NCBI GenBank assembly: GCA_002862305.1
Contig: PKCS01000028.1
Location: 1-64,000 of the forward strand
DNA: 64,000 nucleotides
From: Phycisphaerae bacterium
Lineage (GTDB): Bacteria; Planctomycetota; Phycisphaerae; Phycisphaerales; SM1A02
Reading direction: 5' to 3'
The translations under genes and the position numbers were made by a program. Shown here one piece after another: positions 7,209 through 15,632 of the stretch. Numbering within the stretch: position 1 is the first letter of the stretch; every line of letters begins with the position of its first letter. The notes below the pieces were generated by a model. That model made no database searches, was not told the DNA's origin, and saw nothing but the letters and a program-made list of their open reading frames with translations.

Positions 7209-8765
7209 ATGAATGACACCATCCAGACCTCGGACCTCCTCCGATCCTGCGGCCTCGCCGACCACCCGCGCCTGAGTCCCCCCGGCACCGCCGGCACCTG
7301 CGACTCCCTCGACCCCGGGACCGGCCGGACCACCGCCGCGGTGCGCCTCGACGACGGGGACGGCTACGACCGTGCGGTCCTCGCCGCTCGCGCGGTCCAG
7401 GACGAATGGGCGATGCTCCCGGCCCCCAAGCGCGGGGAGCTGGTCCGACGCATCGGGAACGCCTTCCGGGAGCGCATCGAACCGCTCGGTGAACTGGTGT
7501 CCCTCGAGAGCGGGAAGATCCGCGCGGAGGGAATCGGTGAGCTGCAGGAATGCGTCGACATCGCCGACTTCGCGGTGGGCCTGTCCCGGCAGCTGCACGG
7601 GATGACCACCCATTCCGAGCGTCCCCTCCACCGCATGTACGAGCAGTGGCACCCCCTGGGCACCGTGGGCATCATCACCGCCTTCAACTTCCCGGCCGCG
7701 GTCTGGGCGTGGAACGCCATGCTGGCCGCGGTCTGCGGGGACACCATGCTGTGGAAGCCGTCCCTGATCGCCCCGCTCACCGCCGTCGCCATGAACGACG
7801 TGGCCCGGGAGGTGATGGCCGAACAGACCCTCTTCACCCCCTCCAACGGCGACCCCCGCGACGTCTTCGGTCTCGTGATCGGGACCGACGAGGAGGTCGG
7901 GGAGCGGATGATCGCCGATCCGCGGCTTCCCCTGATCTCGGCCACCGGTTCCTGCCGGATGGGCCGCCGGGTCGGGGCGGTGGTGGGGGGGCGGCTCGGC
8001 CGCGCCCTGCTGGAGCTCGGTGGCAACAACGCCATGATCATCATGCCCGACGCGGACATGGAACTGGTCCCCCGGGCGGTCCTCTTCGGTGCGGTGGGCA
8101 CCGCCGGCCAGCGGTGCACCTCCACCCGTCGGCTGATCTGCCATCGGGACTGCGTGGACTCGGTGGTCGAGGCGCTGCTCCCCGCCTATGGCTCCGTCCC
8201 GGTGGGGCACCAGCTGGAGGCGGGGACCCTCATGGGCCCGCTCATCAACCCGCTCGCCGTGGACGCGATGCGCCATGCCCTGGACGCAGCGGTCGAGGAG
8301 GGCTGCGAGGTGCTCTGCGGGGGGGTCGAGGGGATCGAGCGACTGGCGGGCCGTGATGGGAACTACGTCGAACCCACCATCGTCAGGGTGCCGGCCGGGG
8401 TGCACCCCCCGATCACCCGGGAGGAGACCTTCGCCCCGATCCTCTACGTCTTCACCGTCGACTCCCTCGCCGAGGCGATCGACCTCCAGAACGACTCCAG
8501 CCACGGCCTCTCCAGCGCGATCTTCACCGACTCCGTGCGCTCCGCCGAACGATTCCTCTCGCACCTCGGGAGCGACTGCGGGATCGCCAACGTCAACATC
8601 GGCACCAGTGGGGCGGAGATCGGGGGTGCGTTCGGGGGTGAGAAGGACACCGGCGGTGGACGGGAGTCCGGTTCCGATGCCTGGAAGCAGTACATGCGAC
8701 GACAGACCTGCACCCTCAACTGGGGCACCGACCTGCCCCTCGCCCAGGGGATCGAGTTCGGTTGA
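7209..8765 (+). CDS. ALDH7 family aldehyde dehydrogenase (alpha-aminoadipic semialdehyde dehydrogenase-like)
   Basis: This 518-residue NAD-dependent aldehyde dehydrogenase is of the antiquitin/AmaB group. It has the cofactor segment AFNFPAAVWAWN, the general-base Glu269 in LLELGGNNAM and the nucleophile Cys303 in GTAGQRCTSTRRL. The C-terminal signature GAEIGGAFGGEKDTGGGRES plus SDAWKQYMRR is highly characteristic of ALDH7A1-type enzymes. These oxidise alpha-aminoadipic semialdehyde to alpha-aminoadipate in lysine catabolism and can act on betaine aldehyde and lipid aldehydes. No lysine aminotransferase or saccharopine gene lies nearby, so the substrate is inferred from family. The ATG at 7209 is preferred over an in-frame start at 7191 because of the -10 element just before it. 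Confidence 0.9.
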   Translation: MNDTIQTSDLLRSCGLADHPRLSPPGTAGTCDSLDPGTGRTTAAVRLDDGDGYDRAVLAARAVQDEWAMLPAPKRGELVRRIGNAFRERIEPLGELVSLESGKIRAEGIGELQECVDIADFAVGLSRQLHGMTTHSERPLHRMYEQWHPLGTVGIITAFNFPAAVWAWNAMLAAVCGDTMLWKPSLIAPLTAVAMNDVAREVMAEQTLFTPSNGDPRDVFGLVIGTDEEVGERMIADPRLPLISATGSCRMGRRVGAVVGGRLGRALLELGGNNAMIIMPDADMELVPRAVLFGAVGTAGQRCTSTRRLICHRDCVDSVVEALLPAYGSVPVGHQLEAGTLMGPLINPLAVDAMRHALDAAVEEGCEVLCGGVEGIERLAGRDGNYVEPTIVRVPAGVHPPITREETFAPILYVFTVDSLAEAIDLQNDSSHGLSSAIFTDSVRSAERFLSHLGSDCGIANVNIGTSGAEIGGAFGGEKDTGGGRESGSDAWKQYMRRQTCTLNWGTDLPLAQGIEFG

Positions 8766-8811
8766 TGCGTGGTTCGCGGGGTCGGACGGGGAACCCAGGC
8801 GGTTCGTCGTT

Positions 8812-9669
8812 CTATCCCTCGCAGGTGCCCCAGTACGCCAGGACGATGCTCAGGTCCGGGCCGTCGACGAATCCGTTCCCGTCGAAGTCCTCGGGGCAGT
8901 CGTCCCCACAGGCGCCCCAGACCGCGAGCAACCGTGCGAGGTCCTCGCCATCGACCTCGCCGTTCCCATCGAGGTCGCCTGGACATTCGGGGCTCGAGCA
9001 GGCGGTGATACGGATGTTGTCGAGGCGGACGTCGAAGTCGGTGAAGCCGAAGACCCACCCGGGTTGGTAGGTGGTGAACGCGATCTCGTCCGCCCCGTCG
9101 AGCACGCTCGCGAAGGTCCGGTTGGCTGGAAGCGTCGGTTCATAGGTCGGGGGGGACTCGGCTCCGGTTCCACCCCACCCGGGTGGCAGTTCGCTCGAGG
9201 TGGTGTCGGTGATCGTGACCGTGAAGGTGCGCCAGTCGTCCTCGGCACCGACCAATTCGAAGAGGTACCAGACCGAGACCCAGGGGTAGCCCGCGGGTAC
9301 GTCGTCGTAGTCACGAACCTCGAGCACCCACGGTCGCGTGGCGGGGGTGCCGAAAAAGTCGATCTCCTCGACCTTGAGGTCGACCTCGATCGTCACCTCC
9401 TCGTGCGCAAGGAGGACCTGGAACTCATCGGCGTTCGCTACGTTCCAGTACTCGATCCCGAAGTCGGTGAAGATGGTGTGCAGGTGGTGATCAGGGTTCC
9501 CGCCGGTCTCCTCGAGCTGGGTGTCGCCGGTGGATCCGGTGGTCCCGATCCATCCCCGGGGCCCGTCACGGAAGGTCACCTCGTACTCGTCGCAGGATTG
9601 TGCGAAACACGTGGTCCCGCCGAGCGAGGTTGCGAGAACGATCATGGTGAGCTGTGGGATCGCAGTCAT
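8812..9669 (-). CDS. Secreted protein with C-terminal dockerin-like EF-hand pair
   Basis: This is a 285-residue exported protein of unknown function. The start is placed at the ATG 9669 because the longer frame (ATG 9687) would begin inside a strong promoter. The mature start then follows a good signal peptide (MTAIPQLTMIVLATSLG... CFAQS). Residues ~30-220 look like a beta-rich, jelly-roll-like domain (repeated acidic/aromatic strands, WVLEVRDYDD, FDVRLDNIRI). The last ~60 residues hold two EF-hand-like repeats, DLDGNGEVDGEDLARLLAVW and DFDGNGFVDGPDLSIVLAYW, with cysteine pairs between and after them. Such dockerin-like tails are very common on planctomycete extracellular proteins. No cohesin partner is visible in the window. 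Confidence 0.8.
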   Translation of the reverse strand: MTAIPQLTMIVLATSLGGTTCFAQSCDEYEVTFRDGPRGWIGTTGSTGDTQLEETGGNPDHHLHTIFTDFGIEYWNVANADEFQVLLAHEEVTIEVDLKVEEIDFFGTPATRPWVLEVRDYDDVPAGYPWVSVWYLFELVGAEDDWRTFTVTITDTTSSELPPGWGGTGAESPPTYEPTLPANRTFASVLDGADEIAFTTYQPGWVFGFTDFDVRLDNIRITACSSPECPGDLDGNGEVDGEDLARLLAVWGACGDDCPEDFDGNGFVDGPDLSIVLAYWGTCEG

Positions 9670-9675
9670 GAAGCG

Positions 9676-9703
9676 ATTATTCCGCATCCCAAGTGGATGT
9701 CAA
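9676..9703 (-). promoter_or_regulatory. Strong sigma-70-like promoter, leaderless geometry
   Basis: Minus strand: a perfect TTGACA (9703-9698), a 16-bp spacer, AATAAT (9681-9676, five of six consensus bases), six bases, then ATG at 9669. Transcription should start at or next to the start codon. This is the best-defined promoter in the window and supports the hexamer-plus-six-bases pattern seen elsewhere. Confidence 0.75.
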
Positions 9704-9757
9704 GGCACAACCGGGGAACCGGGTGGGCACCGTGACGGCGTCCGAGATTCGGTTCGC

Positions 9758-10474
9758 TCAGGAGCTGCCCTGCCGCATCCGGTCCACGCTCTCGGGGAAC
9801 GGGTAGGAGGCGAAGACGCCGGTTGGCGCGGAATCCCAGAGCTCGACCGGGGGATAGACGTCCCCCTCGAACCCCGCCTGGTGCATCGCCTCGAGGGTCG
9901 CCTCCAGGCTGGGTTCCTCGCCGTTGTGGTCCAGCAGCCGGTTGCTCCGGGCCCCGAGGAACGAGACCGATGCCGCGGGTTGCCGATCCCGGCGCCCCTC
10001 GAGCATCTTGGTGACGGTCTTGAACCCCCGGAAGAGGTCCTCGAGGGTGAAGTGGTCGCGTTCGGCCGGCCGCAGCAGGGCGAGGATGAGCAGTCGATCG
10101 AGGTCGAACTTCAGGATGTAGGGTTCCCGGTCCTCGCGCGCATGGATCGAGACCGCGTCCCGGAACATGCTCGCGAAGCTGGTCGCGCCCTCCAGGGTCC
10201 ACTGGCTGGTCGGGATCAGTCGCAGCAGCTCGCCCAGGATCCCGTTGAGGTTGTCCACCGAGTTGACCCCGCAGACCACCGTCCGGTACCGGCCGCTCAC
10301 CAGGTCGTCCAGGAGGTGCTGCCCCCACTGGATCCGGATCTTGCCCCGCGGGGTCGCCGATCTCGGGTCCCCCTGGGGCAGCAGCATCACGCAGGGGGCG
10401 TCCGTGGAGGCCTCGACCAGCAGGTCGGCGTCCCCCTTGTAGACGGGGATCGTGCGTTCGTTGGATTCCGACAT
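9758..10474 (-). CDS. Conserved-looking protein of unknown function
   Basis: This is a 238-residue soluble protein that I do not recognise. It has no signal peptide and no membrane segment. It begins with an acidic, strand-like region (VYKGDADLLVEASTDAPCVMLLPQG). The central part is rich in Leu and charged residues and could be an alpha/beta fold (TVVCGVNSVDNLNGILGELLRLIP, FDLDRLLILALLRP). No catalytic motif is evident. The start lies 3 bp after the stop of the upstream cyclophilin gene on the same strand, so it is almost certainly cotranscribed with it. That coupling is the only functional hint. Confidence 0.65.
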   Translation of the reverse strand: MSESNERTIPVYKGDADLLVEASTDAPCVMLLPQGDPRSATPRGKIRIQWGQHLLDDLVSGRYRTVVCGVNSVDNLNGILGELLRLIPTSQWTLEGATSFASMFRDAVSIHAREDREPYILKFDLDRLLILALLRPAERDHFTLEDLFRGFKTVTKMLEGRRDRQPAASVSFLGARSNRLLDHNGEEPSLEATLEAMHQAGFEGDVYPPVELWDSAPTGVFASYPFPESVDRMRQGSS

Positions 10475-10477
10475 CGG

Positions 10478-11209
10478 TCAGGACCCCTTCTCGGCGGGCT
10501 GTCCCGCGGGGGGGGTCTTCCCGGGCTGGTCCTTGGTGGCGTCGCCCTGCATCAGCCGGGCGGCCTCCTCCGGCGAGACCTCGACCGCCTTCTCGATGAC
10601 CACCGGCTGCACCGGGACGTTCTGGTAGCCCTGGACGCTTCCGGTCTTGACCGACTTGATCCGATTGACCACGTCCATGCCCATCACCACCCGTCCGAAC
10701 ACCGCGTAGCCCGCGCCACCGGAGATCGGGCGGTCCAGGTTCACGTTGTTGTTGACGTTGATGAAGAACTGGTTGGTGGCGGAGTTCGGGTTGCTGGTGC
10801 GGGCCATCGCGATGGTGCCGTTCTCGTTCTTGAGCCCGTTCATCCACTCGTTCTTGATCGGGGCCATCGCCGGCTTCTTGGTCATGTCCGGGGTGAATCC
10901 ACCACCCTGGATCATGAATCCGTTGATCACGCGGTGGAAGATCGTCCCGTCGTAGCCTCCGTCCTCGACGTACTTCATGAAGTTCCGGACCGAGATCGGG
11001 GCACGGGCACGATCCAGCTGCAGGAGGATGTTCCCCTGGCTGGTCTCGAGCATCGCGTACTCGTAGCGAGCCTCCGCCTGCTTGGGGGCGTCCGGGGCGG
11101 GCGTCGGGGTGGACGGGGTGGGGTCCTGGCCGAGGGCGGCGCCCGAGATCGCGAGGGCGAGGACCGGGAGGACGAGGGCACGGATGGAAGGGGGGGCGAG
11201 GAGGGTCAT
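10478..11209 (-). CDS. Exported cyclophilin-type peptidyl-prolyl isomerase
   Basis: This is a 243-residue cyclophilin. A signal peptide (about residues 1-27, ending ISGAALGQ) and a Pro/Thr-rich linker precede the isomerase domain at ~50-200. Core motifs are FHRVINGFMIQGGGF, NGTIAMARTSNPNSATNQFF and VFGRVVMGMDVV. The catalytic Arg lies in FHRV, and the usual FFI and GxAxG positions are present. The C-terminal ~40 residues form a charged Gln/Pro tail. It should speed proline isomerisation during folding of exported proteins, in the periplasm or outside. It is the first gene of a two-gene unit with the unknown gene downstream. Confidence 0.9.
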   Translation of the reverse strand: MTLLAPPSIRALVLPVLALAISGAALGQDPTPSTPTPAPDAPKQAEARYEYAMLETSQGNILLQLDRARAPISVRNFMKYVEDGGYDGTIFHRVINGFMIQGGGFTPDMTKKPAMAPIKNEWMNGLKNENGTIAMARTSNPNSATNQFFINVNNNVNLDRPISGGAGYAVFGRVVMGMDVVNRIKSVKTGSVQGYQNVPVQPVVIEKAVEVSPEEAARLMQGDATKDQPGKTPPAGQPAEKGS

Positions 11210-11254
11210 GGCTCTGGGATCTCCGGGGGGAATTCGGGGTGGATGTTTTGACTG

Positions 11255-11260
11255 ATCATA
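11255..11260 (-). promoter_or_regulatory. -10 hexamer for the cyclophilin gene
   Basis: TATGAT on the minus strand lies 45 nt before the ATG at 11209. It sits in the 114-bp region shared with the divergent resB gene. No clear -35 was seen. Confidence 0.35.
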
Positions 11261-11295
11261 GGAAATCGCGACCGATCCGGCCTAGTCGGGACCGC

Positions 11296-11301
11296 TATCA
11301 T
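11296..11301 (+). promoter_or_regulatory. -10 hexamer for resB
   Basis: TATCAT (five of six matches) lies 22 nt before the resB ATG, giving a predicted leader of about 15 nt. Confidence 0.4.
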
Positions 11302-11323
11302 TGGAACACCCCACCGAGATTCC

Positions 11324-13816
11324 ATGACCGTCTCCACCACCAACCCCGCCGCACAGAGCCAGGTGGCGTCCTCCCGACGTCGGCGGTCGCCGCTGCGTCT
11401 GGTGCTCACCCCGGTGCTGGACCTCTTCAGCAGCGTGCGTTTCGGGATCGTGCTGCTGGTCCTGCTCTTCCTCTACATGGCGGTCGGCTCCGCCGGCCTG
11501 GTCTACCCGGTCGCGCCCAACATCTTCTCCGCGGAGTCGTGGGTCCACGAGCAGGTCCGCCAGCGGCCCCTCCTCGAGATGACCGAGTTCGAGTGGTTCC
11601 ACTGGTGGCCCTTCGACGTACTGGTGGCCCTGATCGCCACCACCCTGATCGTGACCACCCTGAGGCGAATCCGCCTGAGCGTGATCAACCTCGGGGTCTG
11701 GATGATCCACACCGGCATCGTGGTCCTCATCGTGGGCAGCCTCATCTACTTCGCCACGAAGGTCGAGGGGGACACCCCCATCTCGAGGCGGATGCTCACG
11801 ATCTCGCTGCTCGACGAGGACGGGGCTCCCGTCGGCACCCCGCTCCGCCTCAATCCCTTCGCGGGCAACGAGGGCGTCCTGGCCGGGGAGGACGGCGAGC
11901 TGGTCCAGGTGTCGGTGCTCGGCACCGACCCGGAATGGGAGCTGCTCTCGGGCGACGACGCGGGGACCCGGGCCTTCAGCGTCAACCTCATGGTCGACGG
12001 GTTCGAGAAGCGATTCATCCGCCAGGTGATCGCCGGCTACCCGGAATTCACCGAGGACCTCGTCCAGACCGACGACCCGCAGCAGCCCGTGCAGCGCTCG
12101 GTCAAGGTCAACGGCACCCGGCTCATCGAGCCCGGCCTGCTGGTCGCCCTCGAGTACGCCCCGCAGGACGAGTTCTACCTGAGCGAGGCGCTCTCGAAGA
12201 ACTGGGCCCTCTACCTCCGGGAGAAGGGGACCCAGACCTGGATCGAGCGTCCCGTGGCCGCCGCCCGCCCGCTGGACCCGCGGAACGTGGGGGTCCCGCT
12301 CTACAACGACAAGATCGCCGATCCCTCGAGCGTCTTCGTCACCGGCGCGCAACCCCGCCCCGCCTCCCAGCCGCTCTCGGTGGTGGTCGACCCCGTCTCG
12401 CCGGAGGACCCGCTGCCCGACACCCCGATCCGGATCGATTCCTACCTCCGCTACGCCCAGCTCAGCAGCCGGATCGCCCCCGGGGGGCCGACCGCCCCGC
12501 TGAACCCGGTGATGGACGTGACCCTGTCCTCCGACCAGGGGGATCGGGAGACGCTGCAGTTCCGCGCGTTCGATCCCGAACGGTCCTCGGTCGAGGATGG
12601 CGTGATCGCCTTCCGCTTCGTCCGCGACGAGGCCGAGTTCGAATCGCTGCTCGAATCCTCGCTGCTGACCGTCGAGATCCCCGAGCTGGGGATCCGGGAG
12701 ACCCGGACCCTCGATTCCCTCGGGGACGGGCGGACCTGGGAGCTGGCCGACGGTGACTACCGGATCTCGATCGGCGGCGTGCAGGAGGACCTGGTGCTCA
12801 CGGAGGGCACGGTCTCGGTGGTCTTCGCCGACATCACCACCCCCAACGGCATCTTCCGCCGGTGGGTGTTCGACAACCCCGTCCTCACCCGCGACGTCGA
12901 TCCCGACAACCCGATGCCCGGCCCGCAGGACGAGCGATTCATCGAGGAGGGCATCCAGCTGACCTACACCCCGGGCCGCGGCGCGGCCCGGCTGCTGTTC
13001 GTCGCCGGCCCGGATCCCGACCGCCTCCGGGTGGTCGCGAACCTCGGCGCGGAGGGCCAGCGGGTCGAGGACCTCCCGATCGCCCAGCCGGTCACCATCC
13101 GCCAGGGCATCTCGCTGGTGGTGAACCGCTACATCCCCCGGGCGCTGGAACAGACCGCGCCCCTGATCGTGCCCCCCTCCCAGCGGGAACGCGAGATGGG
13201 GAACCTGTTCTCCTGGGTCAGGGCGCTGGTACCCGGTTCGAGCCCGACCTGGCTCCAGTTCCAGAAGTATCCCTTCAAGGGTCCGGAGGACCTCCTGGGT
13301 CGCTATCGGTCCCTGTACACCCCGACCACGATCCTCGCCCAGGATGCCTCGGGAACCCCCAGGCAGGTCGAGGTGGTCTTCTCGAGGCGCCGCATGAAGC
13401 TCCCGGAGCCGATCGCCCTGGAGACCTTCGAGCTGGACACCCACATCGGCGGCTTCTCGGGCGCCACCGCGTCCATCCGGGACTACCGAAGCATCCTCCG
13501 CTTCCTCTCCGACGGTGAATGGAGCGCCCCCGTCCCGGTCAGCGTCAACAAGCCCGCGGAGAACGGCGGACTCTGGTACTTCCAGGCCCAGTGGGACCCG
13601 CCCATCGAGGCCTCGATCAACGGGGGGCTCCGCTCCAGCGGTCTCGGCTACACCGTGCTGGGGGTCGGGAACCGCAACGGGGTCTTCATCCAGCTGCTGG
13701 GATGCGCGATTGCCGTGGCCGGGATGATCTACGCGTTCTACGTGAAGCCTATGATCAAGCGTCGTCGCCGGGAGAAGATGATCGCCAGCCACGCCGCCAG
13801 GGAAGCCACCACATGA
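11324..13816 (+). CDS. resB: ResB-like cytochrome c biogenesis protein
   Basis: This is an 830-residue ResB/Ccs1 family protein. Near the N-terminus lies FSSVRFGIVLLVLLFLYMAV, the conserved first membrane segment after the LxSxRxGI motif. Two more segments follow (around residues 100-118 and 125-148; GVWMIHTGIVVLIVGSLIYF), with the conserved His in the HTG motif. A large extracytoplasmic domain of ~600 residues comes next, and a last segment near residue 790 (VFIQLLGCAIAVAGMIYAFY) is followed by a basic tail. In system II cytochrome c maturation, ResB forms a complex with CcsA that carries haem across the membrane and attaches it to apocytochrome c. It overlaps the ccsA gene by 4 bp. The loop domain is longer than in Bacillus ResB (about 540 residues in total). 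Confidence 0.85.
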   Translation: MTVSTTNPAAQSQVASSRRRRSPLRLVLTPVLDLFSSVRFGIVLLVLLFLYMAVGSAGLVYPVAPNIFSAESWVHEQVRQRPLLEMTEFEWFHWWPFDVLVALIATTLIVTTLRRIRLSVINLGVWMIHTGIVVLIVGSLIYFATKVEGDTPISRRMLTISLLDEDGAPVGTPLRLNPFAGNEGVLAGEDGELVQVSVLGTDPEWELLSGDDAGTRAFSVNLMVDGFEKRFIRQVIAGYPEFTEDLVQTDDPQQPVQRSVKVNGTRLIEPGLLVALEYAPQDEFYLSEALSKNWALYLREKGTQTWIERPVAAARPLDPRNVGVPLYNDKIADPSSVFVTGAQPRPASQPLSVVVDPVSPEDPLPDTPIRIDSYLRYAQLSSRIAPGGPTAPLNPVMDVTLSSDQGDRETLQFRAFDPERSSVEDGVIAFRFVRDEAEFESLLESSLLTVEIPELGIRETRTLDSLGDGRTWELADGDYRISIGGVQEDLVLTEGTVSVVFADITTPNGIFRRWVFDNPVLTRDVDPDNPMPGPQDERFIEEGIQLTYTPGRGAARLLFVAGPDPDRLRVVANLGAEGQRVEDLPIAQPVTIRQGISLVVNRYIPRALEQTAPLIVPPSQREREMGNLFSWVRALVPGSSPTWLQFQKYPFKGPEDLLGRYRSLYTPTTILAQDASGTPRQVEVVFSRRRMKLPEPIALETFELDTHIGGFSGATASIRDYRSILRFLSDGEWSAPVPVSVNKPAENGGLWYFQAQWDPPIEASINGGLRSSGLGYTVLGVGNRNGVFIQLLGCAIAVAGMIYAFYVKPMIKRRRREKMIASHAAREATT

Positions 13817-15582
13817 GCCCGTCCAGTCCCATCACCCGCCTGTTCCTCCTGCTCGCGCTGTCCTGCGGCCTGACCTGCCTGCCATCGGGTGTGGAGGCGG
13901 AGGAATTCGTGGAAGGCGTGGACCTCGAGCCGCTCTCCTCGCTCGCGGTCCACACCGGAGGTCGACTCAACAGCCTCGGGTCCCACGCCAACGCCCACAT
14001 GCAGCAGGTCTCCGGTCCCCGGAGCATCGGGGGCCGCTCCCCGTTGTTCAGCTACCTCGACATGATGTTCCGCCCCGACGTGTACGAGGACGCGGACGTG
14101 ATCTACGTCAAGAACAAGCTGGTCCGCCGCGCGATCATCGAGGCGCTCAACCGGGACCCCAACGCGGCACTCCGGATCGAGAACTACCAGCCTCGAATGG
14201 CCGCCTTCGAGAAGACCGGCCTGACCTCCGCCAAGGTCCTGGTGGATCCCGCCCTCGGGGAGGTGATGGCGAGGCTGAAGGCGGACCTGGTCCGAACCAA
14301 CAAGGAGGTGGTGAAGCTCGAGAACGCCACCGTCGCGATGAAGCCCGCGGTCCTGCTGGACCGGCTGCGGCTGCTGCCCCCGGCGGGCGACTCCCTGGAT
14401 TCGCCGTGGTTCACCATGAGCAACGTCATGCTGCTGCCCGGGAACTCCGCCGAGGCGGGACTGGTGCCCCAGCCGACCCTGCCGAGCCTCGATGGCGACT
14501 CGCAGGCCGAGCTGGCGGGGCAATGGCAGTCCCTCTACGAATCCTGGACCACCGGCGACGTCTCGGGGGTCAACAAGGCGGTGCTCACCCTGAGCTCCAT
14601 GGTCCCCGACATCAATCCCGAGATCTACCCGTCGCAGAGCCGCCTGTCCTGGGAGTCCTGGTACTTCCGGAACCACCAGCTCACGCGGGTCTGGCTGATC
14701 TACATGCTCTCGGTGATCCTGCTCCTGCTGGGCCTGGTCTACCAGTGGAAATGGGCACGGTGGTCGGGCATGGCGGTCTTCCTGGTCGCGCTGGGGCTGC
14801 AGACCTTCGGGGTCGGCCTGCGCTGGTACATCTCCGGCCGCTGGCCCAACGCGAACATGTACGAGGCGGTCACCACCGCCGCGTGGTTCGGGGCGGCGAT
14901 GGCGGTGGTCTTCGAGCTCCTGGTCCGCCGTACCGGCATGCGCACCATCTTCGCGCTCGCCGCCGGTACCGCGTCGATGTTCGCCCTGATGGCCGCCTAC
15001 TACCTCCCGGCGTACCTGAACCCGAACATCGAGAACATGATGCCGGTGCTCCACGACATCTGGCTCTACATCCACACCAACGTGATCATCTTCAGCTACT
15101 GCCTGATCTTCATGGCGGCGGTCTCCTCGGGCCTCTACATCATGAATCGCATGCTGGGCGGGGCGCCCGCCTACGCCCGGGTCGGCGGCGCGGCCAGCAT
15201 CATGCTGGGGCGCGGGGCCGGCGCGGCCAGCGGGGCGGAGTCCTCAGGCCAGCAGGCGGTCCATCGCCGGGCCCGGCTCGGCGAGGTCCTCGACGGCGTG
15301 ACCATGCTCCTCATGGAACTCTCCTTCGTCCTCCTCTGGGCGGGAATCGTGATGGGCGCGATCTGGGCCGACCATTCCTGGGGACGCCCCTGGGGCTGGG
15401 ACCCCAAGGAGGTCTTCGCCCTCGAGACGTTCATCGTCTTCGCGGTGCTGGTCCACGTGCGCCTGAAGGTCCACGACAAGGGCCTCTGGACCGCGTGGCT
15501 GGCGGTGCTGGGGGCGGCGGTGATGCTCTTCAACTGGATCGTGATCAACTTCGTGATCAGCGGCCTGCACTCCTACGCCTGA
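13813..15582 (+). CDS. ccsA: CcsA/ResC-type cytochrome c haem-transfer protein with N-terminal domain
   Basis: This 589-residue protein has two parts. Residues 1-~290 are an exported region with a signal peptide (LFLLLALSCGLTCLPSGVEA) and a soluble domain that includes FVEGVDLEPLSSLAVHTGGR. Residues ~295-589 are the multi-membrane-span CcsA domain with ANMYEAVTTAAWFG and the tryptophan-rich haem-binding signature WADHSWGRPWGWDPKE. Conserved histidines occur in HTNVIIFSY and VHVRLK, and the end is FVISGLHSYA. With ResB it would export and ligate haem to c-type cytochromes. The ATG overlaps the resB stop (ATGA), so the pair is translationally coupled. The N-terminal domain resembles the extra domain seen when ccsA is fused to other envelope parts; its role is unclear. 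Confidence 0.88.
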   Translation: MSPSSPITRLFLLLALSCGLTCLPSGVEAEEFVEGVDLEPLSSLAVHTGGRLNSLGSHANAHMQQVSGPRSIGGRSPLFSYLDMMFRPDVYEDADVIYVKNKLVRRAIIEALNRDPNAALRIENYQPRMAAFEKTGLTSAKVLVDPALGEVMARLKADLVRTNKEVVKLENATVAMKPAVLLDRLRLLPPAGDSLDSPWFTMSNVMLLPGNSAEAGLVPQPTLPSLDGDSQAELAGQWQSLYESWTTGDVSGVNKAVLTLSSMVPDINPEIYPSQSRLSWESWYFRNHQLTRVWLIYMLSVILLLLGLVYQWKWARWSGMAVFLVALGLQTFGVGLRWYISGRWPNANMYEAVTTAAWFGAAMAVVFELLVRRTGMRTIFALAAGTASMFALMAAYYLPAYLNPNIENMMPVLHDIWLYIHTNVIIFSYCLIFMAAVSSGLYIMNRMLGGAPAYARVGGAASIMLGRGAGAASGAESSGQQAVHRRARLGEVLDGVTMLLMELSFVLLWAGIVMGAIWADHSWGRPWGWDPKEVFALETFIVFAVLVHVRLKVHDKGLWTAWLAVLGAAVMLFNWIVINFVISGLHSYA

Positions 15583-15620
15583 TCCGACGGATCCCGCGTG
15601 CTCCCGATCCCCCGCTCGAC

Positions 15621-15626
15621 TACCAT
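15621..15626 (+). promoter_or_regulatory. -10 hexamer 6 nt before ATG (leaderless type)
   Basis: TACCAT, six bases, then ATG at 15633. There is no -35 match and no canonical Shine-Dalgarno. Confidence 0.5.
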
Positions 15627-15632
15627 CGAGGC

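Noticed and set aside
9670-9687. Earlier start codon of the dockerin-type gene at 9687
   Set aside because: It would place the ATG within the spacer of a strong TTGACA-AATAAT promoter, and the extra six residues add nothing to the signal peptide.
11282-13792. An 836-codon open frame antisense to resB
   Set aside because: The protein is a low-complexity Gly/Arg/Asp/His/Val sequence typical of a GC-rich antisense frame, while the resB frame shows clear family motifs and membrane segments.
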